In this document: piece by piece, positions 27,264-36,109 of the stretch
Numbering within the stretch: the stretch's first letter is position 1
Layout: the number at the start of each line of letters is the position of its first letter
Notes under the pieces: model-generated
Told to the model about the DNA's origin: nothing
Seen by the model: only the letters and a program-made list of their open reading frames with translations
The model's database searches: none
NCBI RefSeq assembly: GCF_005405405.1
Contig: NZ_BJDZ01000008.1
Coordinates: 53,257 to 117,256 of the forward strand
DNA length: 64,000 nt
From: Lactiplantibacillus plajomi
GTDB lineage: Bacteria; Bacillota; Bacilli; Lactobacillales; Lactobacillaceae
Reading direction: 5' to 3'
Translations under genes and position numbers: made by a program

Positions 27264-28808
27264 ATGGCTTTATTAGAAGTAACAGATTTATCGCAAAGCT
27301 TTGCGGACCGCAAACTTTATGAGGATGCTAACTTTACCCTGGAAAAGGCCGATCACATGGGAATTGTTGGCCAAAACGGGGCGGGGAAAAGTACCCTGAT
27401 CAAGATTTTGACCGGCCAAATTTTGCCGCTTTCGGGGGAAATTAAGTGGCAACGCAACGTCCGGACCGGCTATTTAGACCAATACGCCGATATTCCCAAG
27501 GGGATGACGTTGTACGCTTTTCTGAAAACGGCCTTTAAATGGCTATACGATTTAGACGCCCAGATGCAACAGTATTATGCGGACTACGCTGAGAATATGG
27601 ACGACAAGTTGCTTGAACGGGCTGGGCGGATTCAGGAAACGCTGGAAGCCAATAACTTTTACGATATTGAAACCGAAATGGAACGGGTCATCACTGGGCT
27701 AGGTCTGGATGCAATCGGTCGCGACCACGTGATCAGTGAAATGTCGGGGGGCCAACGCTCGAAGATTATCTTAGCCAAGTTATTGCTAGAAAATCCGGAC
27801 GTCATTATTTTAGACGAACCGACCAACTACTTGGATACGACCCATATCGAATGGTTGGAAGACTACCTGAATAGTTTTCAGGGCGCCGTAATGGTGATTT
27901 CTCACGACTACGATTTCTTACAGCAGGTGACGAACTGTATTTGTGACGTGGCGTTCGGTAAGATTATTAAGTACCGTGGCGATTTCAAAGCGGCCATGCG
28001 CCAAAAAGAAGCCCGTAAGGAAGCCCAGTTGAAGGCCTTCGAAAAGCAACAAGTGGTGATTGATAAGGCGGAAAAGTTTATTCGTAAAAACAAGGCTGGG
28101 TCGAAGTCGACGATGGCCAAGTCGCGGGAAAAGATGCTGTCGCATATGGAACGGGTCGACCCGCCGTCGGAAAACGTCCACGCGAGTTTTAACTTCCCGT
28201 ACTTAGATACCGGGTCGCAAAACGCGTTGACGGTCAAGAAGCTATCGGTCGGCTACGGGAAGCCACTGCTGGAACCGGTGACCTTTACCATGACGACGGG
28301 CGAAAAGCTGGCCTTCAAAGGGTTCAACGGGGTCGGTAAGTCGACGTTGATCAAGTCGATTTTGGGTGTGATTCCAGCGATTGACGGGACGTCGAACTTC
28401 TCCCCATCGGCTAAAATCAACTATTTCAATCAAGATTTGGAATGGGATAACCCGCAGTTGACCCCGTTACAGACGATTCAAAATGAATACCCGACGATGT
28501 TGCCGAAAACGATTCGGACGAAGTTAGCGAAGTGCGGGATCAACGCGGCCAACGCAATGAAGCCGATGCACTTGTTGAGTGGTGGCGAACAGACTAAGGT
28601 CAAGCTCGCCTTGCTGGAACTGGTTCCAAGTAACTTCCTAATCATGGACGAGCCGACCAACCACTTGGATGATGAGACTAAGGACGGCTTGAAGCGCGCG
28701 CTGCAAGCATTCCCTGGTAATTTGATCTTAGTGAGTCATGAAAGCAGCTTCGTCGAGGGCTGGGTCGATAAAGCGTTGAACGTTGAAAAGCTGAGTTTGA
28801 AAAAATAA
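27264..28808 (+). CDS. ABC-F family ATPase
   Basis: A 514-residue protein with two ATPase cassettes and no membrane helices: Walker A GQNGAGKSTL and GFNGVGKSTL, signatures MSGGQRSKI and LSGGEQTKV, Walker B LDEPTNYLD and MDEPTNHLD. The lysine-rich linker between cassettes (about residues 245-300) matches the P-site tRNA interaction motif of ABC-F proteins. These act on the ribosome as translation factors or antibiotic-protection proteins. The sequence alone does not show resistance function. Confidence 0.9.
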   Translation: MALLEVTDLSQSFADRKLYEDANFTLEKADHMGIVGQNGAGKSTLIKILTGQILPLSGEIKWQRNVRTGYLDQYADIPKGMTLYAFLKTAFKWLYDLDAQMQQYYADYAENMDDKLLERAGRIQETLEANNFYDIETEMERVITGLGLDAIGRDHVISEMSGGQRSKIILAKLLLENPDVIILDEPTNYLDTTHIEWLEDYLNSFQGAVMVISHDYDFLQQVTNCICDVAFGKIIKYRGDFKAAMRQKEARKEAQLKAFEKQQVVIDKAEKFIRKNKAGSKSTMAKSREKMLSHMERVDPPSENVHASFNFPYLDTGSQNALTVKKLSVGYGKPLLEPVTFTMTTGEKLAFKGFNGVGKSTLIKSILGVIPAIDGTSNFSPSAKINYFNQDLEWDNPQLTPLQTIQNEYPTMLPKTIRTKLAKCGINAANAMKPMHLLSGGEQTKVKLALLELVPSNFLIMDEPTNHLDDETKDGLKRALQAFPGNLILVSHESSFVEGWVDKALNVEKLSLKK

Positions 28809-28815
28809 TTATCAT

Positions 28816-28856
28816 TAACGTTAGTTTGGCAAAAGACTGCTAAACTAACGTTTTTT
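28816..28856 (+). terminator. Terminator of the ABC-F gene
   Basis: A stem of AACGTTAGTTTGGCA with TGCTAAACTAACGTT around a 6-nt loop, ending in six Ts. Confidence 0.88.
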
Positions 28857-28975
28857 AGTAGTTGGACCTGATTTACTGAAAGATAACGGCATATTTACAA
28901 AAAATTGATAACTTAATCGCGATGAAGGTGGCATGATAGGGATAACTTAAAAATACAAAAAAGGGGCGGTTAGCA

Positions 28976-29215
28976 ATGGCACACGGGTTGTTTTATAGTG
29001 TAATTTTGATTGGCTTTTTTGCAAGCATGATTATCCACTGGATCTACCGGGCGTACTTTGATTTTTTGATCACGCTACACACGGTCGAAGTCTTATTTTT
29101 AGGCGTGGTTGGTTGGTACGGCTTCGGCCCGTTAGTCGTCGTACCGCTGGCCATTCTCTGGTTATTAGGAATTGGGCTCATCTACACGATGAACCAATTT
29201 GCGAAGGTGGGCTAA
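28976..29215 (+). CDS. Small membrane protein, 79 residues
   Basis: Two or three predicted membrane helices (GLFYSVILIGFFASMIIHWI; a central hydrophobic stretch; VVVPLAILWLLGIGLIYTM). AAGGGGCGG lies upstream of the ATG. The next small membrane gene starts within its stop (TAATG), so the pair is translationally coupled. No family recognised. Confidence 0.75.
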   Translation: MAHGLFYSVILIGFFASMIIHWIYRAYFDFLITLHTVEVLFLGVVGWYGFGPLVVVPLAILWLLGIGLIYTMNQFAKVG

Positions 29216-29460
29216 TGGGAGGAAACTTACAGCGCCAATTCATTGGATTCACCGGTGGCATCCTAATCGGGGTATTAGCGGTTCTAGCCGCCCTGTGCCT
29301 AGCGTTACCCATAAATAGCCGGGTCGCTTTGGGGCTCGCCGGCATGGGATTACTGGTCGGCTCGGAAGTGTGCTTAGAACAGTTGAAGACCAAGTACCGG
29401 CTAACGACCGCGGCCGCCGTTCGGCAAGCTTTGCGCCGCCCCGACCATTTAACAAACTAA
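29215..29460 (+). CDS. Small membrane protein, 81 residues
   Basis: Starts at ATG 29215, sharing one base with the preceding stop, with AAGGTGGG upstream inside the first gene. Two hydrophobic segments (FTGGILIGVLAVLAALCLAL and VALGLAGMGLLVGSE) are followed by a basic tail (RQALRRPDHLTN). No family recognised. It probably functions with its upstream partner, as the coupling suggests. Confidence 0.75.
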   Translation: MGGNLQRQFIGFTGGILIGVLAVLAALCLALPINSRVALGLAGMGLLVGSEVCLEQLKTKYRLTTAAAVRQALRRPDHLTN

Positions 29461-29465
29461 GCTTA

Positions 29466-29505
29466 AAACAGCACCGTTAACGTTTTTGCGTTAACGGTGC
29501 TGTTT
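29466..29505. terminator. Bidirectional terminator
   Basis: A perfect 17-bp stem (29466-29482 with 29489-29505) and a 6-nt loop between convergent genes. Confidence 0.88.
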
Positions 29506-29519
29506 GGGGCTTACAGGCA

Positions 29520-29984
29520 TTATTCTTTGATTTGGCTAGTATCGTGGTCAACCGGCAGGGTCAAGCCACGGTTGGCTACGCTAGTTGAAAAGACGATTTG
29601 GGTACTGGTCTTACCGAAAGTTTGTAACTGGTTCACGAATTCGTCTAAGGCCTGGGTCGACTCAAAAATGACTTTTAAGATTTGAGAATATTCACCGGTC
29701 ACGCAGTCGCACTCCAAAATGTTAGGAATCCGCTCAACGAACGGGTAGAACCGTTCCTTTTGGGTCGGTTCCAGCTGGAGTTGAATGTAGGCTTTAATGT
29801 GGTAATTAAGCTTTTCATAGTTTAAGTTGGCCTGGTAATCACGAATGATACCGCTCTTTTTCAACCGCGAGATCCGGGCTGAAATCGCTGGTGACGAAAT
29901 AAAGCATTGGTCCGCCAGTGCTTTCAGTGAGATCCGGGCGTCCGCCTGTAAGGCGTTCAGAATTTTCAAATCGGTTTTATCCAT
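29520..29984 (-). CDS. Lrp/AsnC family transcriptional regulator
   Basis: A 154-residue Lrp-type protein. The N-terminal helix-turn-helix reads ISLKALADQCFISSPAISARISRL, and the C-terminal RAM ligand-binding domain includes IECDCVTGEYSQILKV-like sequence. Such proteins sense amino acids as octamers. GGAGG is upstream of the ATG. Its targets are not visible; no divergent partner gene lies directly next to it. Confidence 0.88.
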   Translation of the reverse strand: MDKTDLKILNALQADARISLKALADQCFISSPAISARISRLKKSGIIRDYQANLNYEKLNYHIKAYIQLQLEPTQKERFYPFVERIPNILECDCVTGEYSQILKVIFESTQALDEFVNQLQTFGKTSTQIVFSTSVANRGLTLPVDHDTSQIKE

Positions 29985-30151
29985 CTTTTAAAACGCCTCC
30001 TAAGTGATTATTAGTATCATAGCATACTTTCACAGTAGTTTTTAATTTTGAACCCAAAGTTTCCCTAGAAAGGATACCGACCTAACTGCGTTGCGGGGTA
30101 TGGTCGCCGTTTACGGTATGGTAGACTTAGGACAAAGGGGTGGTGATCAAT

Positions 30152-31048
30152 ATGCAAACAGCACGGATTATTGCAACGGTTGCCAACGTTTGGCGGCAAC
30201 CCCAAGTCACAACTTTAGACCGCTTAGCACTAAACAACGGTGGTTTAAATCAATGGATTGAGGCCCTGAGTGACGCCGATAGTGTCGCAATTGAGCGTTA
30301 CGACCGGGTGGTGACCCAGGTACTTTTTAATGATCCATTCGTGATTGACCGGATCGTAGATGGTTGGGCGTACGGCTTCGTGACTAACCAGGCTGACACG
30401 CACCATCCGCGCGGTTATCCCGGCTGGGTTTGGGCGGCGCAGCTATCCTTAGCCCCGCTACCGTTACAGACGGGACCGACCGTAACGGTTAAACGGGCGG
30501 TAACGCCGCTACTGCGACCGGATGGTAGTACCTTACGCCAGCTGGTGTTGGGGACCGAGTTACCGGTCGTTTCTGGTAAGGACGCCCACTATGACTTGGT
30601 TCAGACGCCGTTGGGAGTTGGAAAAGTGGCCAAGCGGGCGACCCAGATGATGGTTCGTAGTCAAAGCCAATCAAGTGGTGCCCAACTCGTGGCACTCGCA
30701 ACTAACTTTCTGGACTTGCGCTACTTGTGGGGCGGTATCAGCCCGTACGGCTTCGACTGTTCCGGGCTAGCTTACGGCTTGCACCGGGCGATTGGCGTGC
30801 AACTTCCACGCGACGCGGCGGATCAAGCCCTAGTTGGGACCGCCGTCGACTTGGCCGACGCCCAACCTGGCGACCTGTGCTTTTTTGCGCACGACCATGG
30901 TCGCGGTGACGTCCACCACGTCGCCCTGTATGCGGGTAACGGCTGGCTATTACATTCACCTAAGCCGGGCAAGCACGTTACCTACTTACGCCTGGCCACG
31001 AGCGTTCTCGCGGATGAATTGGTCGTGATTCGGCGGAACTGGGAATGA
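30152..31048 (+). CDS. NlpC/P60 cysteine peptidase, YkfC-like
   Basis: About 298 residues with no signal peptide: SH3-like N-terminal region(s), then an NlpC/P60 domain from about residue 170. The catalytic Cys is in YGFDCSGLAYGL, the His in VHHVALYAG and the polar third residue in WLLHSPKPG. This layout matches cytoplasmic gamma-D-glutamyl-diamino-acid endopeptidases that recycle murein peptides. I use the ATG at 30152, since GGGTGGTGATC lies before it and overlaps the earlier GTG. A lipoprotein gene follows at once. Confidence 0.85.
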   Translation: MQTARIIATVANVWRQPQVTTLDRLALNNGGLNQWIEALSDADSVAIERYDRVVTQVLFNDPFVIDRIVDGWAYGFVTNQADTHHPRGYPGWVWAAQLSLAPLPLQTGPTVTVKRAVTPLLRPDGSTLRQLVLGTELPVVSGKDAHYDLVQTPLGVGKVAKRATQMMVRSQSQSSGAQLVALATNFLDLRYLWGGISPYGFDCSGLAYGLHRAIGVQLPRDAADQALVGTAVDLADAQPGDLCFFAHDHGRGDVHHVALYAGNGWLLHSPKPGKHVTYLRLATSVLADELVVIRRNWE

Positions 31049-31075
31049 TTTTGAATATTAATGAGGCGAAATTGC

Positions 31076-31939
31076 GTGAATAAACGAAGTTATCAGTGGT
31101 GGCTACTTTTGGGATTGGTACTAACGGTTGGCCTGGCGGGTTGTAAAAAAGCAACGCCGACAGCTAAGCCGGAGACGACTAATAAGCCTAAGTCGGCGTA
31201 CGTCACAAGTCATACGCCAACTTTTTACGTACACGGCTTTCAGGGCAGTGCGAACTCAACCAATACGTTGATCAAGGCGGCCACTAAGACGGCCCACGCT
31301 AAGCGGGTCTTTGTCGCCACGGTTCAGACCGATGGCACCGTCAGCTTAGCTGGAAAATGGTCGCGGCGGACGCGCAACCCGATTATTCAAGTTGTTTTTA
31401 AGAATAACTTGGCGCAGTATGATCAACAGACTGCCTGGTTGGCCAAGGTGATTAAGGCCGTGCGGGCGCGACAATCGTTTGACCAATATAATATCGTTGC
31501 CCATTCGGCCGGGTGCGTTGCCAGCGTCAACTTATTGATGACGCCACAAGCCGGAAACTTCCCAACGCTAAAAAAACTGGTGACGATTGCGGGGCCCTTT
31601 GACGGCGTGATTGGCGAAGACGACGTTGCTAATCAAAATTCATTTTTGAAGTCGGGCCAGCCCCGTTACCAACACGCGGCCTATCAACTGTTGGCGGCTA
31701 AGAAGCCCCACTTCCCAACCGGAATCCGGGTACTCAACATCGTGGGGAACCTTGATGATGGCACCCACTCGGACGGCTTGGTCACCAACGTTTCGGCCCG
31801 CTCGTTGAATAGCTTACTAAAGGGCCGTGACGCGACGATTACGACGAAGACGTTTCACGGCGCCCACGCTCAGCATAGTCAGTTACATGAAAATCCAAAG
31901 GTGGCGCAAGCGGTTAACCGCTACTTGTGGCACCGTTAA
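31076..31939 (+). CDS. DUF915-type alpha/beta-hydrolase lipoprotein
   Basis: A signal peptide (MNKRSYQWWLLLGLVLTVGLAGC) with lipobox LAGC is followed by a Thr/Pro-rich linker and an alpha/beta-hydrolase domain. The oxyanion-side HGFQGSANSTN and the nucleophile elbow IVAHSAGCVAS are clear; a late GAHAQHS may give the His. The start is GTG at 31076, with GAGG 9 nt upstream. It is a predicted surface-attached esterase or lipase-like enzyme of unknown substrate. Confidence 0.85.
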   Translation: MNKRSYQWWLLLGLVLTVGLAGCKKATPTAKPETTNKPKSAYVTSHTPTFYVHGFQGSANSTNTLIKAATKTAHAKRVFVATVQTDGTVSLAGKWSRRTRNPIIQVVFKNNLAQYDQQTAWLAKVIKAVRARQSFDQYNIVAHSAGCVASVNLLMTPQAGNFPTLKKLVTIAGPFDGVIGEDDVANQNSFLKSGQPRYQHAAYQLLAAKKPHFPTGIRVLNIVGNLDDGTHSDGLVTNVSARSLNSLLKGRDATITTKTFHGAHAQHSQLHENPKVAQAVNRYLWHR

Positions 31940-31976
31940 AAAAGCAAGCTGGTGATGGTCACCAGCTTGCTTTTTT
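31938..31976. terminator. Bidirectional terminator
   Basis: A perfect 18-bp stem (31938-31955 with 31959-31976) with a TGG loop. It also serves the small minus-strand gene at 31994-32104. Confidence 0.9.
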
Positions 31977-31993
31977 GGCCTTGTGAATCGAAA

Positions 31994-32104
31994 CTATAAA
32001 AAGAACAACGTGTAAGCGAGGCGGATTAAGTGAATCAGCGCGTACAGTGCGCCTAAATAAACCACCGTAATGCCGCCATAGGCTAAATATTTATATTGAC
32101 GCAT
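31994..32104 (-). CDS. 36-residue membrane peptide
   Basis: A short ORF starting at ATG 32102-32104 (MRQYKYLAYGGITVVYLGAL) and ending with TAG at 31994. GGAGGT lies 6 nt upstream. One strongly hydrophobic helix spans most of its length. It has its own promoter (32135-32163) and shares the terminator at 31938-31976, so it is a complete small gene. No family recognised. Confidence 0.75.
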   Translation of the reverse strand: MRQYKYLAYGGITVVYLGALYALIHLIRLAYTLFFL

Positions 32105-32134
32105 AACCGCACCTCCAGTTTTATGATTAAATCA

Positions 32135-32163
32135 ATTGTAAAACGCTTCCATTTGGAATACAA
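32135..32163 (-). promoter_or_regulatory. Promoter of the 36-residue peptide gene
   Basis: On the minus strand, TTGTAT (32158-32163), 17-bp spacer, TACAAT (32135-32140). Confidence 0.65.
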
Positions 32164-32385
32164 CGAGCAGGTCTTGCTGGTAAAAAGGATTGCCGATTAA
32201 GACAATTTATTCGCTTTTAAATTTAAAGTATGATAAAATGCTTACTTAGCTTGAGGGTTCAAGACTCAGCCAGAAAGATTCTCAGATTTTGGATAAATAT
32301 ATTTTTAGTATCACGTACTTGCCCCAGTATCAAATACACAGAATTATTTACAAATTTCCTGAGCATTAGGAAAGGATGTAATGTA

Positions 32386-32550
32386 ATGCGCGTTACGATT
32401 AATCGAGGCCAAGAGGTTGTTCATAATATTCCTCTCATGGCAGCCCGACAACGCTATATCAAAGCGGACGTTTGGGAAATTAAAAAAGCGATCATTGAAA
32501 AATCCGCTATTAATGGCTGGACAGTTCAAGCGCTTCAACAAATGAACTAA
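32386..32550 (+). CDS. Small hypothetical protein, 54 residues
   Basis: ATG at 32386 follows AAAGGA by 9 nt; the frame extends upstream without a ribosome site. The protein begins MRVTINRGQEVVHNIPLMA and is mostly helical and charged, without membrane segments. The GCCACGAC/GTCGTGGC terminator follows. No family recognised. Confidence 0.65.
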   Translation: MRVTINRGQEVVHNIPLMAARQRYIKADVWEIKKAIIEKSAINGWTVQALQQMN

Positions 32551-32558
32551 TAACGATG

Positions 32559-32589
32559 CAGCCACGACAATTAAGTCGTGGCTTTTTTG
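32559..32589 (+). terminator. Intrinsic terminator
   Basis: AGCCACGAC pairs with GTCGTGGCT around an AATTAA-like loop, followed by TTTTT. Confidence 0.75.
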
Positions 32590-32610
32590 ACGAGAAGGGA
32601 GGCCGTCAAT

Positions 32611-33348
32611 ATGGCGGAAATTATCAGTCGACCACGGGTCAGCATAACGAACGTGATTTTTAGTTTTGATCAGACAACCAAGCAACTCGTCCTGCTATTA
32701 TTACAGCGGACCACGGCACCGGATGCGGGGTCGTGGGGCTTACCGACGACCTGGCTACGGGCCGATGAAAGCGCGGAGGATGCGGCCATTCGGCTAGTTC
32801 GCGAAAAAATTGGCGTCCACTTGGCAGCTACCCAGGTCGAACAACTCGGGACCTTTACTAACGTTAGTCGAGTTGCCGGTGAACGGACTTTGGCGTTAAC
32901 TTACATGGTCTACTTGCCGGGCATGCCGACGTTAACGCCCGGATACGGCGCGAAGGCGGCGGCCTGGTTTGCCGTACAGCCAAGGGTACACCGCGACGAT
33001 CTCGCTACGCCAAGCCGAATTTTTCAGGGAATCAACGACGACCTAACCGCGACTAATTTTTACGCCCATCGAGCGGGAGAACTGACGGCTGATCACGGCT
33101 TGATTATTCGCACGGCTCTCAAACGGGTCCGTAACCGCTTGGATTACGCCCCAACGATTCTGAACGTGTTGGGTGCGACCTTCACGTTGAAGCAGGCCCG
33201 TGAAGTCTACGCGATTTTATGGCGGGTACCGGTAACCAAAATTGATAATTCGAATTTTCGGAAGACCCACGGGCAACTTTTTCAAGAAGTGGGCGAGGTT
33301 CGACCGGGTGGTTCCGGGCGGCCAGCAAAACTTTATCGGCTCAGTTGA
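32611..33348 (+). CDS. NrtR-type Nudix-fold transcriptional regulator
   Basis: About 245 residues. The N-terminal Nudix fold has a degenerate Nudix box (the REUxEE core reads RLVREKIGV), so it is likely a sensor and not a hydrolase. The C-terminal winged helix (YAILWRVPVTKIDNSNFRK and GRPAKLYRL) is the classic NrtR DNA-binding domain. NrtR proteins repress NAD salvage genes and respond to ADP-ribose. The start is ATG 32611 after AAGGGAGG. The adjacent NiaP-like transporter and the palindrome between them support this role. Confidence 0.85.
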   Translation: MAEIISRPRVSITNVIFSFDQTTKQLVLLLLQRTTAPDAGSWGLPTTWLRADESAEDAAIRLVREKIGVHLAATQVEQLGTFTNVSRVAGERTLALTYMVYLPGMPTLTPGYGAKAAAWFAVQPRVHRDDLATPSRIFQGINDDLTATNFYAHRAGELTADHGLIIRTALKRVRNRLDYAPTILNVLGATFTLKQAREVYAILWRVPVTKIDNSNFRKTHGQLFQEVGEVRPGGSGRPAKLYRLS

Positions 33349-33380
33349 CACGCTGGAAAGTGCGTGGTAACCTTGGTCAC

Positions 33381-33405
33381 ATTAAAGGTAAAAAGTACCT
33401 TTAAT
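33381..33405. promoter_or_regulatory. Candidate NrtR operator
   Basis: ATTAAAGGTA (33381-33390) and TACCTTTAAT (33396-33405) are perfect inverted 10-bp arms with a 5-bp spacer, between the regulator gene and the transporter start. Assignment to NrtR is inferred from position. Confidence 0.6.
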
Positions 33406-33442
33406 GACTAACGTTATTTTAACGGTATGGGGGAGAAAAAAG

Positions 33443-34618
33443 ATGGGTTCAAAGGGTAATCGGCTTTTATTATTAATTGGGACGGCGTGGCTGTTTGACG
33501 CGTTGGACGTGGCATTGCTATCGTTTATTATGCCGGTGATCAAACAAAGTTGGCACCTGAGTGCGGGAAGTTTAGGCGCGGTCAGTGCGATTACGTCACT
33601 CGGAATGATGGTGGGGGCCGTCGTTTGCGGGTACTTAGCGGATAAAATCGGTCGTAAACCGGTTTTGATCGGGACGTTGTTATTATTCTCAGTCGGGAAT
33701 TTATTGTTAACAATCACGCCGAGCGTTGGCTGGTTCATCGCGGTCCGCTTCCTGACCGGGGTCGGGCTTGGGGGCGAATTGCCGGTCGCTGCAACGATTA
33801 TTGCCGACCATTTTAGTGGCACTCAGCGGGCCCGGATGCTCGTGTTAGTTGACAGTTTTTGGGCGTTTGGCTGGATTTTGGCGTCGTTACTGTCCTTCTT
33901 GGTGATGCCAAAGTTCGGCTGGCGAATCACCGTCTTGATCACGGCACTGATGGGCTTTTACGCCTTGTTGATTCGGCGGCACTTGCCGGATAAGACACCG
34001 GCGGAAAAGCCTAATCAGCGACCGTTTGGCGCAGCTTTACGCCAAGTCTGGTCGGCGGAGTACCGGCGGGCAACCGCTTGTTTGAGCATTTTATGGTTTG
34101 TTATCATGTTTGCTTATTATGGCATGTTCTTATGGTTACCAAGTGTGTTGGTGTTACGCGGCTTTTCATTGGTGCACGGTTTCGGCTATACCGTGTTAAT
34201 GAGTTTAGCGCAGTTACCGGGTTATTACTTAGCGGCCTGGTTGATTGGAAAGGTCCAACGTAAATTAGTGTTGGCCGTTTACTTATTTGGGACGATGTTA
34301 AGCGCCGCGGCCTTTGGGTTAGCCAATAGCAGTCTAATGATTATTATTAGTGGTGCCTGGTTATCCTTCTTCACGCTCGGGGCGTGGGGCATCATGATTG
34401 CCTTTACTCCTGGACAATTTGCCATCGATGCTCGTGGTATGGGGATGGGCTTTGCCCAGTCAATCGGGCGCATTGGCGCTACCATTGGACCGTTTTTAGT
34501 TGGGGCCTTAATGGGCGTTGGCTTTAAAATTCCGGCGATTTTCATGGTCTTTGTGGGCGCGTTGATTCTTGGCATCTTAGTGTTACTATTCGGATTACGT
34601 GATCAAGACCGGCAGTGA
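33443..34618 (+). CDS. MFS transporter, NiaP-like (putative niacin uptake)
   Basis: About 391 residues and 12 predicted membrane helices. The first helix carries FDALDVALLSF and the loop 2-3 motif is GYLADKIGRKPVL; helix 4 has RFLTGVGLGGELPVA. This pattern resembles the NiaP/aromatic-acid branch of the sugar-porter-like MFS. The start is ATG 33443 with GGGGGAG 7 nt upstream; an earlier ATG at 33404 lies in the palindromic operator. The NrtR-type neighbour supports nicotinic acid as substrate, not proven. Confidence 0.8.
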   Translation: MGSKGNRLLLLIGTAWLFDALDVALLSFIMPVIKQSWHLSAGSLGAVSAITSLGMMVGAVVCGYLADKIGRKPVLIGTLLLFSVGNLLLTITPSVGWFIAVRFLTGVGLGGELPVAATIIADHFSGTQRARMLVLVDSFWAFGWILASLLSFLVMPKFGWRITVLITALMGFYALLIRRHLPDKTPAEKPNQRPFGAALRQVWSAEYRRATACLSILWFVIMFAYYGMFLWLPSVLVLRGFSLVHGFGYTVLMSLAQLPGYYLAAWLIGKVQRKLVLAVYLFGTMLSAAAFGLANSSLMIIISGAWLSFFTLGAWGIMIAFTPGQFAIDARGMGMGFAQSIGRIGATIGPFLVGALMGVGFKIPAIFMVFVGALILGILVLLFGLRDQDRQ

Positions 34619-34836
34619 GCCTTAGCATAAGTAAATTTATGTTAAAAATTAATTTGGATTGACCAAGATTGTTAGTTGAACTGTCAAAGTACGGAGCGGC
34701 GCAGATTGAGCGAATAAACTTATTTGTAATAGTACGACAAACGTTAATAGACCGCCGTTTTACGGGGTGTGTTCCGTTGCGAATACCCAGTGAAACTCCT
34801 ATGATATAGCCGAGGAAATGATCGGAGTTGAGTAAA

Positions 34837-35139
34837 ATGGTTAAGGCGGATTTCTGGGCGAATCAGCAGGAGGCGACCCAGTTGAAAAACCAATTAATAT
34901 TAACGGGCAATCACGCAACGGTGCGGCGTGATCCGGTGATGCGCGGCCTGGTGATCCGGGCTGGGCAGCGGTTAAAGCTAACTGGTAACGGCGCAACGGT
35001 GGCCCACCAAGTGGTGATTGATTTAGGATACTACTTGTTTTGTCATCATTACCAAATGCCACGCGCTGCCTTTGACTTATTAGTGGTTGCGCAGGGGATT
35101 GACGCCGCACACCAAGATGATGTCCAGATGATCGAATAA
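34837..35139 (+). CDS. Hypothetical protein, 100 residues
   Basis: ATG at 34837 follows CGGAG by 9 nt. The soluble product begins MVKADFWANQQEATQLKNQL and has mixed alpha/beta composition, without signal or membrane segment. No family recognised. It stands alone between the NiaP-like gene and an ECF S component. Confidence 0.6.
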   Translation: MVKADFWANQQEATQLKNQLILTGNHATVRRDPVMRGLVIRAGQRLKLTGNGATVAHQVVIDLGYYLFCHHYQMPRAAFDLLVVAQGIDAAHQDDVQMIE

Positions 35140-35244
35140 GGAAAAATCGCCCGTAGCTCTTCTATTTTGACCGTAATTAGCTTAAAATGGGAATTACATT
35201 AAAAAATAATGATAGGCATTTGGGAAAGGAAGTTGAGCGACCCT

Positions 35245-35805
35245 ATGGGAAAGTCAGAACAATTGAAAAAAATCGTGTTTGCCGGTTTATTTGCGGCGAT
35301 TATTTTTGTTGGTATTAGTATGTTACGGATTCCGTTACCAGCCATCGTCGGGCGACCGTTTATTCATTTTGGCAATATTTTAACCGTTTTAGCGGTGATG
35401 TTTTTAGGTTTCGGCTACGGTGCTGCGGCTGGCGCCATCGGTCTGGGATTGTTTGATATTCTGAACGGTTACGCGGCGACGTCCTGGTTAACGATTATTG
35501 AAGCGATTATTTTAGCGGCGATGGTCAGTTGGAGTTACAAGTCGATTCATTACGAAGAAGACGAGCTGGGCAAATTATACTGGGTGTCATTAGTCGCAGG
35601 ATTGACCAAAATCGTGACGTCGTGGTGTACCGGTGTGATTGAAGCGTTAATGGTCGGGACGGCGTTGAACGTTGCCGTCATTGGGGCCTTTACCAGCTTA
35701 CTAGCAGCAACTATCAATTCGATTGCCTGCTTTGTGCTGGTACCGCTGATCTACCGGGTACTGGTCGGTGTCGGGTTTAGTCGCCAACGCTTATTTACCG
35801 CATAA
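35245..35805 (+). CDS. ECF transporter S component-like membrane protein
   Basis: About 186 residues with six predicted membrane helices. The alanine-rich first helix (KIVFAGLFAAIIFVGISM) and the long FGYGAAAGAIGLGLFDILNGY segment match vitamin-binding S components of energy-coupling-factor importers. The ligand is not readable, and the shared ECF ATPase/T genes are not here. ATG at 35245 is preferred though its ribosome site (AAAGGAAG) is about 12 nt away; a TTG at 35233 is an alternative. Confidence 0.78.
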   Translation: MGKSEQLKKIVFAGLFAAIIFVGISMLRIPLPAIVGRPFIHFGNILTVLAVMFLGFGYGAAAGAIGLGLFDILNGYAATSWLTIIEAIILAAMVSWSYKSIHYEEDELGKLYWVSLVAGLTKIVTSWCTGVIEALMVGTALNVAVIGAFTSLLAATINSIACFVLVPLIYRVLVGVGFSRQRLFTA

Positions 35806-35818
35806 TTAGAACATGCAG

Positions 35819-35858
35819 AAAAATGGTCTTACTGGTAAACGCCGGTAAGACCATTTTT
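35819..35858 (+). terminator. Intrinsic terminator
   Basis: AAAAATGGTCTTAC pairs with GTAAGACCATTTTT, with extra CGG pairing in the loop. Confidence 0.85.
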
Positions 35859-36109
35859 GACTTAAAAAAACGACCAAGCGGGTGGCTTGGTCGCGTGGTG
35901 CGCGGTTTGGTGAAAACTGTTGGGAATGTACGAAAATCTGCGGAGTGAATATCAATGTTTGATATTCACCTACAGCTTAGCACCGGGCCGCTAGTTTGTC
36001 GTGGCAGTCCGCTTGGTTGGAAAGGTCAACTGACAGCATTAAAAAAACGACCCGTTAAGGTCGCCATACCAACTCAGTGTTCTGGAGCTAAGCTGGTCAA
36101 ATTCAATAA
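35859..36109. other. Intergenic region after tmRNA with two terminator-like hairpins and an 11-bp hairpin
   Basis: No coding gene is supported. Minus-strand terminators lie at 36041-36065 and 35864-35893 (CGACCAAGC stem, T run). Between them is a perfect 11-bp hairpin GTGAATATCAA/TTGATATTCAC (35945-35969). The segment 35894-36040 could be a small RNA ending at the second terminator, which is speculative. Confidence 0.5.
36041..36065 (-). terminator. Terminator of ssrA
   Basis: On the minus strand, GGCGACC pairs with GGGTCG across a TTAAC loop and runs into seven Ts, about 45 nt after the tmRNA 3' end. Confidence 0.7.
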
